From positions 200,070-264,069 of the forward strand of contig JADJYX010000042.1 in assembly GCA_016719535.1 (NCBI GenBank): 64,000 bases of DNA. The letters run 5' to 3'. A program made the position numbers and the translations under genes. A model generated the notes under the pieces. The model ran no database searches, had not been told where the DNA came from, and saw nothing but the letters and a program-made list of their open reading frames with translations. Within the stretch, counting starts at the first letter, position 1; the number at the start of each line of letters is the position of its first letter. Shown here one piece after another: positions 42,647 to 51,951 of the stretch. This DNA comes from Rubrivivax sp. Its GTDB lineage: Bacteria > Pseudomonadota > Gammaproteobacteria > Burkholderiales > Burkholderiaceae_C.

Positions 42647-43405
42647 TCACCCCCGGCCCACGAAGGGCATCTTCGTCGCCATCACGTTGACGAACAGCAT
42701 GTTGGCCGACAGCGGCAGCCGCGCCATCGTCAGGAAGGCATCGACCACGTTTTGCACGTCCATGCGCGGCTCGGGCTTCATCGTGCCGTCGGCCTGCGGC
42801 ACGCCGGCCACCATGCGGTCGGTCATCTCGCTGGCCGCATTGCCGATGTCGATCTGGCCGACCGCGATGTCGTAGGGCCGGCCGTCGAGCGCGGCGGTGC
42901 GCGTCAGGCCGCTGATGGCGTGCTTGGTGGCGGTATAGCCGATCGAGCCCGGCCGCGGCGCATAGGCCGAGATGCTGCCGTTGTTGACGATGCGCCCGCC
43001 CATCGGCCGCTGGTGCCGCATGATGCGGAAGGCCTGCGACAGGCAGTAGAAGCTGCCGTTGAGGTTGGCGTCGACGATGCGCCGCCAGTCGGCGCCCGAG
43101 ACCTCGTCGGGCGTCTTCGGCGGCAGGCTCAGGCCGGCGTTGTTGAACAGCAGGTCCAGGCGGCCGAAAGTCTTCTCGATGCTGGCGAAGGCGGTGGCGA
43201 CCTGCTCTTCGCTGCCCACGTCGCAGGGCACGGGCAGGCAGCGCGCGGCGGCGTCGCCGGCCATCGCGGCGGTGGCCTGCAGCGCGTCGGCACGGCGGCC
43301 GATCACGGCGACGGTCCAGCCATCCTTGATCAGACCGAGGGCGCAGGCGCGGCCGATGCCGGAGCCGGCGCCGGTGATGGCGGCATATTTCATCGTGGCA
43401 GTCAT
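42647..43405 (-). CDS. SDR family oxidoreductase
   Basis: A 252-residue short-chain dehydrogenase. The cofactor loop is TGAGSGIGRACALG (residues about 10-23), NNAG is present, and the active site is Ser in NNGSISA with the YTATK Tyr/Lys pair. It is flanked by 1 bp (upstream dehydratase) and an overlap or 5 bp (downstream dehydrogenase), so it is firmly in the sugar-acid operon. It may oxidise a sugar lactone or sugar acid hydroxyl; the substrate is inferred only from context. Confidence 0.9.
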   Translation of the reverse strand: MTATMKYAAITGAGSGIGRACALGLIKDGWTVAVIGRRADALQATAAMAGDAAARCLPVPCDVGSEEQVATAFASIEKTFGRLDLLFNNAGLSLPPKTPDEVSGADWRRIVDANLNGSFYCLSQAFRIMRHQRPMGGRIVNNGSISAYAPRPGSIGYTATKHAISGLTRTAALDGRPYDIAVGQIDIGNAASEMTDRMVAGVPQADGTMKPEPRMDVQNVVDAFLTMARLPLSANMLFVNVMATKMPFVGRG

Positions 43406-43406
43406 G

Positions 43407-45143
43407 TCAGTGGTTGTCCTTCGGAACAAAGGCCCCGCGCTGCCCGACCAGGAAGTCGAGATCGGCGCCTTCGTCGGCCTGCAGCACATGGTCGATGTAG
43501 AGCTTCCAGTAGCCGCTCTTCAGCGGCGGTTCCGGTGGCTGCCAGGCGGCGCGGCGGCGCTCGAGCTCGGCGTCGTCGACATGCAGGTGCAGCTTGCGCG
43601 CCGGCACGTCCAGCGTGATCAGGTCGCCGTTCTTCACCAGCGCCAGCGGGCCGCCGGCGGCGGCCTCGGGCGCGGTGTGCAGCACCACGGTGCCGTAGGC
43701 GGTGCCGCTCATGCGCGCGTCGCTGATGCGCACCATGTCGGTGATGCCCTTCTTCAGCACCTTGGGCGGCAGCGGCATGTTGCCGACCTCGGCCATGCCG
43801 GGGTAGCCCTTGGGGCCGCAGTTCTTCAGCACCATGATGCAGGTCTCGTCGACGTCGAGGTTCTCGTCGTCGATGCGGCGGTGGAAGTCGTCGCTGTCCT
43901 CGAACACCACGGCGCGGCCGGTGTGCTGCATCAGCGCCGGCGTGGCCGCGCTGGGCTTGATGACGGCGCCGCGCGGCGCCAGGTTGCCGCGCAGGATGGC
44001 GATGCCGGCCTTGTCCTTGAAGGGCTGGGCCATGGTCTTGATGACGCGCGGGTCGAAATTCTGCGCGTCGGCGATGTTCTCGCGCACCGTCTGCCCGCTG
44101 ACGGTGACAGGGTCGAGGTGCAGCGTGGGCGCGATCTCCTTCATCACCGCGGGCAGCCCGCCTGCGTAGCAGAAGTCCTCCATCAGGTGTTCGCCGCTGG
44201 GCTGCAGGTTGAGGATGCAGGGCATCTCGGAGCCCAGGCGCTCGAAGTCGTCGACGGTGAGCTTCAGACCCAGGCGGCCGGCGATGGCGATCAGGTGGAT
44301 GACGGCATTGGTGCTGCCGCCGATGGCCGCCAGCGTGCGGATGGCATTCTCGAAGGCCTGGCGCGTCAGCACGTCGCCGATGGTCTGGTCGGCATGCACC
44401 ATCTCGACGATGCGGCGGCCGGCGTTGCGCGCCAGCACGTTGCGGCGGCCGTCCACCGCCGGGTAGGCGGCATTGCCGGGCAGGCCGATGCCCAGCGCCT
44501 CGACCATGCTGGCCATGGTGCTGGCGGTGCCCATGGTCATGCAGTGGCCGTGGCTGCGGTGCATGCAGCTCTCGGCCTCGAAGAAGTCGGCCAGCTTCAG
44601 CGTGCCGGCGCGCACCTGCTCGCTCATGCTCCACACGCCGGTGCCGCTGCCCAGCTCCTGCCCGCGCCACTTGCCGTTGAGCATGGGCCCGCCGCTGACG
44701 CCGATGGTCGGCAGGCCGACGCTGGCAGCACCCATCAGCAGGCTGGGCGTGGTCTTGTCGCAGCCGAAGAGCAGCACCACGCCGTCGAGGGGGTTGCCGC
44801 GGATGCTCTCCTCGACGTCCATGCTGGCCAGGTTGCGGTAGAGCATGGCGGTGGGGCGCAGCAGCGTCTCGCCCAGGCTCATGACCGGAAATTCGAGCGG
44901 AAAGCCGCCCGCCTCGTAGACGCCGATCTTCACCTGCTCGGCCAGCGTGCGGAAGTGGCTGTTGCAGGGCGTGAGTTCGCTGAAGGTGTTGCAGATGCCG
45001 ATCACCGGCCGGCCGTCGAACTGGTCGTGCGGCACCCCCTTGCCCTTGACCCAGCTGCGGTAGGCGAAGCCGTCGCGGTCCTGGCGGCCGAACCACTGCT
45101 GGCTGCGCAGCTCTGCGGGCTTCTTGCGGGGCTTGGAACTCAT
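43407..45143 (-). CDS. IlvD/Edd family sugar-acid dehydratase (L-arabinonate dehydratase-like)
   Basis: A 578-residue enzyme. Three cysteines at 60 (SELTPCN), 128 (LFGCDKTTPS) and 201 (SHGHCMTMGTASTM) line up with the [2Fe-2S] ligands known from pentonate dehydratases, whose length (about 579) is almost identical. The C-terminal SDARMSGTAYGT holds the catalytic Ser. I therefore favour pentonate or hexonate dehydration over branched-chain amino acid synthesis. It leads the leftward unit and its start lies 37 bp from a candidate operator shared with the divergent genes. Confidence 0.9.
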   Translation of the reverse strand: MSSKPRKKPAELRSQQWFGRQDRDGFAYRSWVKGKGVPHDQFDGRPVIGICNTFSELTPCNSHFRTLAEQVKIGVYEAGGFPLEFPVMSLGETLLRPTAMLYRNLASMDVEESIRGNPLDGVVLLFGCDKTTPSLLMGAASVGLPTIGVSGGPMLNGKWRGQELGSGTGVWSMSEQVRAGTLKLADFFEAESCMHRSHGHCMTMGTASTMASMVEALGIGLPGNAAYPAVDGRRNVLARNAGRRIVEMVHADQTIGDVLTRQAFENAIRTLAAIGGSTNAVIHLIAIAGRLGLKLTVDDFERLGSEMPCILNLQPSGEHLMEDFCYAGGLPAVMKEIAPTLHLDPVTVSGQTVRENIADAQNFDPRVIKTMAQPFKDKAGIAILRGNLAPRGAVIKPSAATPALMQHTGRAVVFEDSDDFHRRIDDENLDVDETCIMVLKNCGPKGYPGMAEVGNMPLPPKVLKKGITDMVRISDARMSGTAYGTVVLHTAPEAAAGGPLALVKNGDLITLDVPARKLHLHVDDAELERRRAAWQPPEPPLKSGYWKLYIDHVLQADEGADLDFLVGQRGAFVPKDNH

Positions 45144-45179
45144 GCTGGCTTTCCCGTAGTCGGTGTGGCGATGGCTTCG

Positions 45180-45195
45180 CATACTATGGTATGAC
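45180..45195. promoter_or_regulatory. candidate operator site 1 (GntR-type)
   Basis: An inverted repeat CATAC-TATG-GTATG occupies 45180-45193 in the 105-bp divergent gap between dehydratase and 2-hydroxyacid dehydrogenase. The 11-mer TATGGTATGAC (45185-45195) recurs with one change before the ABC transporter gene. The GntR gene at the end of the locus is the likely binder (inference). Confidence 0.55.
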
Positions 45196-45248
45196 GATTG
45201 AGACGCGCATCCGCGCACACCCTTAACAGCCTGCCAACCCGTCCGCGC

Positions 45249-46214
45249 ATGTCCGAACCGATCCACGTCCTCGCCGTCTCCAGGTTGTCGCCGCTGTGGA
45301 CCCCCCAGCTGCACGCCGCCTATGCCGTGCACGACCGTCTGCACGAGACCGACCCGGCCGCCTTCGAGCGCATCGCGCCGCAGATCCGCGCCATTGCCGC
45401 CAGTGGCGAGTCCCGGGTCAGCGCCGAGCTCATCGCCCGGCTGCCGGCGCTGGAGCTGATCTCGGTGATGGGCGTGGGCTACGACGGCGTCGACGTGGCC
45501 GCTGCCAAGGCGCGCGGCGTGACGGTCACGCACACGCCCAACGTGCTCAACGACGACGTGGCGGACCTCGCCATCGGTCTGGCGCTGTGCGCCGCGCGCC
45601 AGCTGCCGCAGGCCGACCGCTGGGTGCGCAGCGGCGACTGGGCCGCCAAGGGCCCGATGCCGCTGGCGCGCAAGCTCTCGGGTGGCCGCTTGGGGCTGGT
45701 CGGCATGGGCCGTATCGGCCAGGCGATCGCCACGCGCGCGCAGGCCTTCGGCATGGCCATCGCCTACACCTCGCGCAGCGCCAAGGCGGTGCCCTACCGT
45801 TACCTGCCCGATGCGAAGGCGCTGGCCGCCGAGAGCGACGTGCTGGTCGTCATCACCCCCGGTGGTGCGGCCACGCGCAAGCTGATCGATGCCGACGTGC
45901 TGGCCGCGCTGGGCAAGGGGCGCGGCGAGGGCATCCTCGTCAACGTGGCGCGCGGCTCGGTGGTCGACGAGGCGGCGCTGATCGACGCACTGGAGCGCGG
46001 CGTCATCGCCGGCGCCGGGCTGGACGTGTTCGAGAACGAGCCGAACGTGCCCGAGCGGCTGCGTGCCATTGCGCAGGTGGTGCTGGCGCCGCACATCGGC
46101 AGCGCCACCGGCGCCACGCGGCAGGCGATGGCCGACCTGGCGCACGGCAACCTGCAGGCCCACTTTGCCGGGCAGCCCCTGCTGACGCCGACGCCCGAAT
46201 ACCAGGGCGGCTGA
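45249..46214 (+). CDS. 2-hydroxyacid dehydrogenase (glyoxylate/hydroxypyruvate reductase type)
   Basis: A 321-residue D-isomer-specific dehydrogenase. The NAD(P) motif is LGLVGMGRIGQAIA (about 150-163). Catalytic residues are Arg in VNVARGSVVDE, Glu in FENEPNVPE and His in LAPHIGSAT. GhrB-like enzymes reduce glyoxylate, hydroxypyruvate or 2-ketogluconate, in line with sugar-acid metabolism. It is divergent from the dehydratase and followed by the sugar ABC transporter after 124 bp that contain a second operator copy. Confidence 0.9.
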   Translation: MSEPIHVLAVSRLSPLWTPQLHAAYAVHDRLHETDPAAFERIAPQIRAIAASGESRVSAELIARLPALELISVMGVGYDGVDVAAAKARGVTVTHTPNVLNDDVADLAIGLALCAARQLPQADRWVRSGDWAAKGPMPLARKLSGGRLGLVGMGRIGQAIATRAQAFGMAIAYTSRSAKAVPYRYLPDAKALAAESDVLVVITPGGAATRKLIDADVLAALGKGRGEGILVNVARGSVVDEAALIDALERGVIAGAGLDVFENEPNVPERLRAIAQVVLAPHIGSATGATRQAMADLAHGNLQAHFAGQPLLTPTPEYQGG

Positions 46215-46280
46215 AGCGGTCGGGCGCGCTCCGGCGGCGCGCGGCCGGCACGGGAAAGCCCCAGGTTTGCGGCTTGTCAA

Positions 46281-46293
46281 TGGTCATATCATA
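46281..46293 (-). promoter_or_regulatory. candidate operator site 2 (GntR-type)
   Basis: Read on the minus strand this is TATGATATGACCA; its first 11 bases match operator site 1 (TATGGTATGAC) at 10 positions. It lies 46 bp before the ABC receptor start, a fitting place for a repressor site. Confidence 0.55.
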
Positions 46294-46338
46294 AGACGAG
46301 GCGTCGCATGGGCGTCACGTTTACAAGGAGACATGGGC

Positions 46339-47721
46339 ATGCGGATCAAGACCTGGGTCGTCAGCGCAATGGCTGGCGCGGCGATGGCGTCGATGGCGGT
46401 GCCGGCGATGGCGCAGGACAAGCTCACCGTGTGGTGGGTGAAGGGCTTCTACAAGGCCGAGGACGACGCACTGTTCGCCGCCATCAAGAAGTTCGAGGAG
46501 CGCAACAAGGGCGTCAAGATCGAGCTGTCGCAGTATCCGATCCAGGACATGATCCCGAAGACCGTGGCGGCGCTGGATTCCAATAGTCCGCCCGATGTCG
46601 CCTATGCCGACACCTACGACTTCCAGGTCACCGCCAAGTGGGCCTACGACGGCAAGCTCGAAGACATCTCCAGCGTCATCGACCCGCTGCGCAACAAGTT
46701 CGAGCCGCGCGCGCTGTCGACCACCTTCCTGCTGAACAACGCCAACCAGACGCGCGCCTACTACGCGTTCCCGCTCAAGCAGCAGACCATGCACATCCAG
46801 TACTGGAAGGACATGCTGGCCGACGCGGGCTTCAAGGAAAGCGACATCCCCAAGGACTGGAAGGGCTACTGGGACTTCTGGTGCTCGAAGGTGCAGACGG
46901 GCTACCGCCAGAAGACCGGCAACCGCGGCTTCGGCATCGGCAACCCGATGGGCGTGGATTCGACCGACACCTTCTTCTCGTTCCTGACCTTCATGGACGC
47001 CTACGACGTGCAACTGGTCAACGACTCCGGCAAGGTGCTGGTCGACGACCCGGCCGTGCGCGGCAAGCTCATCCAGGCGATGACCGACTACACGGCCATC
47101 TATGCCAAGGGCTGCACACCACCGTCGTCCACCAGCTGGAAGGACCCGGACAACAACGTCGCCTTCCACAACAAGACGACGGTGATGACGCACAACGCGA
47201 CCATCTCCATCGCCGCCAAGCACCTGGACGACATGAACAACGCCACGCTGACGCAGGCCCAGCGTGACCTGGCGAAGAAGAACTACACCGAGCTGATCGC
47301 CACCGCCGGCTTTCCCAACCGGCCCGACGGCAAGCCCATGGCCTACCGCGCGGCGGTGAAGACCGGCGTCATCTTCAAGGACGCCAAGAACAAGGCGCTG
47401 GCCAAGAAGTTCCTGACCTTCCTGCTCGACGACGCCAACCTGACGCCTTATGTCGAGGGTTCGCTCGGCCGCTGGTTCCCGGTCACCAGGGCCGGTCAGC
47501 AGAGCGCCTTCTGGAAGAACGACCCGCACCGCCTGGCCGTCTACAACCAGTTCATGGCCGGCACCTCGCCGTTCGAATTCACCAAGAACTACAAGTTCAC
47601 GGTGCTGAACAACGAGAACGTCTGGGGGAAGGCGATGAACCGCGTGCTGAGCGAGAAGTGGACCGTGGACCGTGCGGTCGACGAGATGATCGCGCGCATC
47701 AAGACGGTGGCGGCGAACTGA
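46339..47721 (+). CDS. sugar ABC transporter extracellular substrate-binding protein
   Basis: A 460-residue family 1 (carbohydrate) binding protein with a Sec signal peptide ending VPAMAQ and the usual start KLTVWWVKGFYKAEDDALFAA-type region. Other features are KQQTMHIQYWKDMLADAGF and a C-terminal FPVTRAGQQSAFW. It captures a sugar or sugar acid in the periplasm for the permease pair encoded downstream. Two ATGs compete: 46339 has AAGGAG at the best distance (8 bp), 46333 would be too close. Confidence 0.92.
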   Translation: MRIKTWVVSAMAGAAMASMAVPAMAQDKLTVWWVKGFYKAEDDALFAAIKKFEERNKGVKIELSQYPIQDMIPKTVAALDSNSPPDVAYADTYDFQVTAKWAYDGKLEDISSVIDPLRNKFEPRALSTTFLLNNANQTRAYYAFPLKQQTMHIQYWKDMLADAGFKESDIPKDWKGYWDFWCSKVQTGYRQKTGNRGFGIGNPMGVDSTDTFFSFLTFMDAYDVQLVNDSGKVLVDDPAVRGKLIQAMTDYTAIYAKGCTPPSSTSWKDPDNNVAFHNKTTVMTHNATISIAAKHLDDMNNATLTQAQRDLAKKNYTELIATAGFPNRPDGKPMAYRAAVKTGVIFKDAKNKALAKKFLTFLLDDANLTPYVEGSLGRWFPVTRAGQQSAFWKNDPHRLAVYNQFMAGTSPFEFTKNYKFTVLNNENVWGKAMNRVLSEKWTVDRAVDEMIARIKTVAAN

Positions 47722-47756
47722 GGCCCACCCCCGGGGTGCCTGACGGCCCTCGGGTC

Positions 47757-47783
47757 GGGAAGCAGTCCCCCGGACTGCTTCCC
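47757..47783 (+). promoter_or_regulatory. intercistronic hairpin between receptor and permease genes
   Basis: A perfect 12-bp stem (GGGAAGCAGTCC / GGACTGCTTCCC, 3-nt loop) lies in the 149-bp gap after the receptor gene. A second stem, GGCCCC/GGGGCC, follows at about 47792-47809. Hairpins here typically protect receptor mRNA or cause partial termination, so receptor exceeds permease. Confidence 0.65.
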
Positions 47784-47870
47784 TCTCCCTCGGCCCCCGC
47801 GAGGGGGCCACGCCAGCGGACCGGCAAAGCCGGATCCACGGCGTCCGCTTGACCCTGCTGCGTCAGCGCC

Positions 47871-48731
47871 ATGAGCACATCGACCGTCACCGCCCCAGTT
47901 GCCGCTGCCCGCGTGTCCTCGTCCTGGACGTTCTGGGGCCGCATGCTGGTGCTGCCCTACCTGGTGGTCTTCGTCGTCTTCGTGCTGTACCCGGTGGGCT
48001 ACGGCCTGTGGCTGGCGCGCGACCCCGACAGCTACCGTCGCCTGGTCGCCGACCCGATCTTCCTGCGCACCGCGATCAACACCATCATCTTCCTGGTGGT
48101 GGCCATCAACGTGAAGATGGCGGTGGCGCTCGGCCTGTCGGGCTTCTTCGTGCAGAGCCGCTGGTGGATCTCGATCCTGGCGGCCATCTTCATCCTGCCC
48201 TGGGCGGTGCCCAGCATCCCGACCATCCTGTCGGTGCGCTTCATGCTCAACCCCGAGTGGGGCGTCATCAACAGCACCTACTTCCGTCTCACCGGGCTGG
48301 ACGGGCCGAACTGGCTCAACGACCCCACGCTGGCGCTGAGCTTCTCGATGCTGATGCACATCTGGAAGAGCCTGCCGTTCTGGACGCTGATCCTGGTGGC
48401 CGGCCGGCTGGCCATCCCGGCCGAGCAGTACGAGGCGGCCTCGGTCGACGGCGCCACGCGCTGGCAGAAATTCCGCTTCATCACCTGGCCGGCGATGAGG
48501 TCGCTGTACCTGACCTCGGTGATCCTGTCGATGATCTGGACGCTGGGTGACTTCAACAGCGTCTACCTGCTGACCGGCGGCGGCCCGGCCGACCTGACGC
48601 ATGTGCTGGCCACGCTGGGCATCCGCTACCTGCGGCTGGACCAGATCGACCTCGCGATGGCGTCCATCGTGGTGTCGCTGCCGCTGGTGCTGCCGCTGGT
48701 CTATTTCATGATGAAGAGGCTGAGCAAATGA
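47871..48731 (+). CDS. sugar ABC transporter permease (MalF/UgpA-like)
   Basis: A 286-residue permease with six membrane helices. The cytoplasmic EAA loop is AEQYEAASVDGATRWQKFRFITWP (about residues 183-206), which contacts the ATPase. The start ATG 47871 is directly after a spacer with little ribosome-site strength. Its last four bases overlap the next permease start (ATGA). It is part of the CUT1 transporter of the sugar-acid locus. Confidence 0.94.
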   Translation: MSTSTVTAPVAAARVSSSWTFWGRMLVLPYLVVFVVFVLYPVGYGLWLARDPDSYRRLVADPIFLRTAINTIIFLVVAINVKMAVALGLSGFFVQSRWWISILAAIFILPWAVPSIPTILSVRFMLNPEWGVINSTYFRLTGLDGPNWLNDPTLALSFSMLMHIWKSLPFWTLILVAGRLAIPAEQYEAASVDGATRWQKFRFITWPAMRSLYLTSVILSMIWTLGDFNSVYLLTGGGPADLTHVLATLGIRYLRLDQIDLAMASIVVSLPLVLPLVYFMMKRLSK

Positions 48732-49582
48732 GCCGGGGCATCTCGCTCAAGAAGGTCTCCACCGAGGCGCAGCTGCTGCTGATCGGCATCCCGGTGTTGC
48801 TGTGGACGCTGATCCCCGTTTACCACATGTTCCTGTTCGCGATCTCCGAGCGCGACACGGCCACCTCGGGCCGGCTGTGGCCGAAGAACCCGACGCTGCA
48901 GAATTTCGACATCGTCTTCCAGCAGAAGCATTTCTACCTCAACCACTTCTGGCAGCAGATGGCCAATTCGCTGGTCATCGCCGTGGCGGTGGGCGCCATC
49001 ACGCTGTTCGTCGCCACCTGCGCCGCCTTCGCCATCAGCCGGCTGAAGGTGCGCGGCGGCCGCACGGTGATGAACCTGGCGCTCTTCACCTATTTCATCC
49101 CCGCCGCCTTCCTCGCCGTGCCGATGTACAAGACGATGGGCGTCTACGGCCTGCTGAACAACCAGTGGTCGCTGATCCTGGCGATGGTGACCATCGCCTC
49201 GCCCTACTGCATCTGGGTGCTGAAGCAGGCCAGCGACAAGCTGCCGGCCGAACTGGACGAGGCGGCGCGCATGGACGGCGCCGGCCCGCTGCAGCTGTTC
49301 CGGCTGGTCTACCTGCCGCTGATGGTGCCGTCGCTGGTGGCGGTGGGCACCTATTCCCTGCTGCTGGCCTGGAACGAATACCTCTACGCCTTCCTGCTGC
49401 TGTCGCGCGACACCGACGTCACGCTGGCGGTGGCGCTGGGCAGCTTCCTGTCGGCCGACGACTCGCCGTGGGAGCTGCTGATGGCCACCGGCCTGATCTA
49501 CGCGCTGCCGCCGGCGGCGATCTATTACGCGTTCAAGCGTTACATGGTTTCTGGTCTCACGGCCGGTGCCGTCAAGAGTTAA
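48728..49582 (+). CDS. sugar ABC transporter permease (MalG/UgpE-like)
   Basis: A 284-residue permease with six helices and the EAA loop LPAELDEAARMDGAGPLQLFRLVYLP (about residues 170-196). The C-terminus (YMVSGLTAGAVKS) is the classic MalG-type ending. It overlaps the first permease by 4 bp and is followed 4 bp later by the ATPase gene, so the three membrane/ATPase genes are tightly coupled. Confidence 0.94.
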   Translation: MSRGISLKKVSTEAQLLLIGIPVLLWTLIPVYHMFLFAISERDTATSGRLWPKNPTLQNFDIVFQQKHFYLNHFWQQMANSLVIAVAVGAITLFVATCAAFAISRLKVRGGRTVMNLALFTYFIPAAFLAVPMYKTMGVYGLLNNQWSLILAMVTIASPYCIWVLKQASDKLPAELDEAARMDGAGPLQLFRLVYLPLMVPSLVAVGTYSLLLAWNEYLYAFLLLSRDTDVTLAVALGSFLSADDSPWELLMATGLIYALPPAAIYYAFKRYMVSGLTAGAVKS

Positions 49583-49586
49583 CACC

Positions 49587-50642
49587 ATGGCCTCCGTCAG
49601 CTTCAAGAATATCCAGAAGGCCTTCGGCAAGGTCAAGGTCATCCACGGCATCGGCTTCGACATCCACGACGGCGAATTCGTCGTGCTGGTGGGGCCCAGC
49701 GGCTGCGGCAAGAGCACGCTGCTGCGCATGCTGGCCGGCCTGGAGGAGATCAGCGGCGGCGAGATCCTGATCGACGGCAAGGTCGTCAACGAGCTGGAGA
49801 GCAAGGACCGCGACATCGCGATGGTGTTCCAGAGCTATGCGCTCTACCCGCACATGACGGTGCGCGAGAACATGGGCTTCTCGCTGCGCCTGCGCAAGGC
49901 CGACAAGGCCACCACCGACGGGCGCGTGGCGAATGCGGCGCGCATCCTCAACCTCGACGCGCTGCTCGACCGCTACCCGCGCGAGCTCTCCGGCGGCCAG
50001 CGCCAGCGCGTGGCCATGGGCCGCGCGATCGTGCGCGACCCCAAGGTGTTTCTCTTCGACGAGCCGCTGTCCAACCTCGATGCCAAGCTGCGCGTGGCCA
50101 TGCGCGCCGAGATCAAGGCGCTGCACCAGCGCCTGAAGACGACCACCGTCTATGTCACGCACGACCAGATCGAGGCCATGACGATGGCCGACCGCATCGT
50201 CGTCATGCACGACGGCGTCATCGAGCAGATCGGCACGCCGCTGGAACTCTTCGACCGCCCGGGCAACCTCTTCGTCGCACAGTTCATCGGCTCGCCGGCG
50301 ATGAATGTCTTCGACGGCCGTGTGCAAGGCGGCGCGGTGGAGGCACTGGGCGTGCGCTGGCCGCTGCCGCCGGGCAGCGCGGCGGGCGCGGGCGCGGGCC
50401 ACAGCGTGCACTACGGCATCCGCCCGACCGACCTCGGCCTGGGCAACGTCGGCATCGCCGCCCGCGTGGTGGTGGTCGAGCCCACCGGCGCCGAGACCGA
50501 ACTGCTGGTCGAGGTCGACGGGCAGCAGCTGGTGGTGGTGATGCACGGCCGCACCGAGGCCCGTCCCGACGACATCGTGCACCTGCAGGTCGACGCCGCC
50601 AAGGCCCATGTCTTCGATGCCCAGGGCGGACAGCGCCTCTAG
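49587..50642 (+). CDS. sugar ABC transporter ATP-binding protein (UgpC/MalK family)
   Basis: A 351-residue ATPase. Walker A is GPSGCGKST (about 37-45), the Q-loop is VFQSYALYPHMTVREN, the signature is LSGGQRQRVAMGRA, Walker B is VFLFDEPLSNLDA and the H-loop is VYVTHDQIEAMT. The C-terminal TOBE/MalK regulatory domain (about 240-351) is present. It energises the permease pair. Unlike the genes after it, its frame is intact. Confidence 0.95.
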   Translation: MASVSFKNIQKAFGKVKVIHGIGFDIHDGEFVVLVGPSGCGKSTLLRMLAGLEEISGGEILIDGKVVNELESKDRDIAMVFQSYALYPHMTVRENMGFSLRLRKADKATTDGRVANAARILNLDALLDRYPRELSGGQRQRVAMGRAIVRDPKVFLFDEPLSNLDAKLRVAMRAEIKALHQRLKTTTVYVTHDQIEAMTMADRIVVMHDGVIEQIGTPLELFDRPGNLFVAQFIGSPAMNVFDGRVQGGAVEALGVRWPLPPGSAAGAGAGHSVHYGIRPTDLGLGNVGIAARVVVVEPTGAETELLVEVDGQQLVVVMHGRTEARPDDIVHLQVDAAKAHVFDAQGGQRL

Positions 50643-50651
50643 CAAGCGGCC

Positions 50652-51157
50652 ATGAGTGCACCGCGCGTGGTGGTGATGGGTGTCAGCGGCTGTGGCAAAG
50701 AGCACCGTCGGCCGCCTGCTGGCCCAGGCACTGCGTGCCCTATATCGAAGGCGACGCGTTGCACCCGCCCGAGAATGTGGCCCGCATGGCCGCCGGCACG
50801 CCACTGACCGACGCCGACCGCCACGGCTGGCTGCAGGCGGTGGCCGGGCAGCTGGGCAATGCCGCCACCGAGGCACGCGGTGTCGTCGTCGGCTGCAGCG
50901 CGCTCAAGCGCAGCTACCGCGACCTGCTGCGCATCGCCGCGCCCGATGTGCGCTTCGTGCACCTGCACGGCGAGCCGGACCTGCTGCGCGAGCGGCTGGC
51001 CGCACGCCGTGGCCACTACATGCCGCCGTCGCTGCTGCAAAGCCAGCTCGACACCCTGCAGCCACCGGGCGCCGACGAGCACGCGCTCACGCTCGACATC
51101 GGGCGGCCCGCGCAGGCGATGGTGGCCGATGCCGAGCGCTGGCTGCGCCAGCCCTGA
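50652..51157 (+). pseudogene. gntK: gluconokinase, frameshifted
   Basis: The frame starts MSAPRVVVMGVSGCGK, then an extra A in the run at 50697-50699, inside the P-loop, shifts it. A second shift, equal to a missing CG near 50733, leads to VPYIEGDALHPPENVARM and the rest of a GntK protein ending at 51157 (about 168 residues). CSALKRSYRDLLR and LHGEPDLLRERLAARRGHYMP identify gluconokinase, which makes 6-phosphogluconate. With both shifts corrected the gene is complete, so it may be a very recent pseudogene or contain sequence errors. Confidence 0.8.
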
Positions 51158-51175
51158 CCAACGGACGAGACCGCC

Positions 51176-51944
51176 ATGATCGACGCCAGCACCTTTCGAC
51201 TCGACGGCCGCGTGGCCCTGGTCACCGGCTCTTCGGCCGGCATCGGCCTGGCGCTGGCGCGTGCACTTGCCCAGGCCGGTGCCCGCGTGGTGCTGAACGG
51301 GCGCGATGCCGGCAAGCTGGCGGCGGCCGCCGCCACGCTGCGCGGCGAGGGTCTGGCCGTTGGCGAGCAGGCCTTCGACGTCTGCGACGCTGCGGCGGTG
51401 GAGGCCGCCGTGGCCGCCATCGAGGCCGGGGTCGGCCCCATCGACATCCTCTTCAACAATGCCGGCACCACGCAGCGCGCGCCCTTCCACGAATTTCCGC
51501 AGGAGGCCTGGCAGCGCATCCTGCGCACCAATGTCGACAGCATGATCATCGTCGGCCAGGCCGTGGCGCGGCGCATGGTGGCGCGCGGGCGCGGTCGCAT
51601 CGTCAACATCGCCTCGGTGCAGAGCGAGCTCGGCCGCCCTGGTATCGCGCCCTATGCCGCCAGCAAGGGCGCGGTGAAGATGCTGACCAGGGCATGGCGA
51701 TCGACCTCGGCCGCACGGCATCAATGTCAACGGCCTCGGGCCGGGCTATTTCAAGACCGAGCTCACCGCGCCGCTGGTGGCCGATGCCAGATTCAGCGAA
51801 TGGCTGATCGGCCGCACGCCCAGCCGCCGCTGGGGCGAGATCGAGGACCTGGGCGGCGCTGCCGTCTTTCTGGCCAGCGACGCGGCGCGCTTCGTCAACG
51901 GCCACATCCTCTACGTGGACGGCGGCGTGACGGCCACGCTGTGA
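51176..51944 (+). pseudogene. SDR family oxidoreductase (gluconate 5-dehydrogenase-like), frameshifted
   Basis: The first 170 residues are normal: cofactor loop TGSSAGIGLALARAL, NNAG, Ser in NIASVQSELG and the YAASKGA Tyr/Lys pair. A one-base loss near 51688 shifts to GMAIDLGR, and another near 51713 shifts to HGINVNGLGPGYFKTEL and a proper end (GGVTATL) at 51944. With both repaired it is about 256 residues, the right size for gluconate 5-dehydrogenase relatives. As written it continues out of frame to 51955. Confidence 0.8.
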
Positions 51945-51951
51945 TCACACC

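Noticed and set aside
43407..45143. Biosynthetic dihydroxy-acid dehydratase IlvD
   Set aside because: Length, cysteine positions and sugar-catabolic neighbours fit a sugar-acid dehydratase better.
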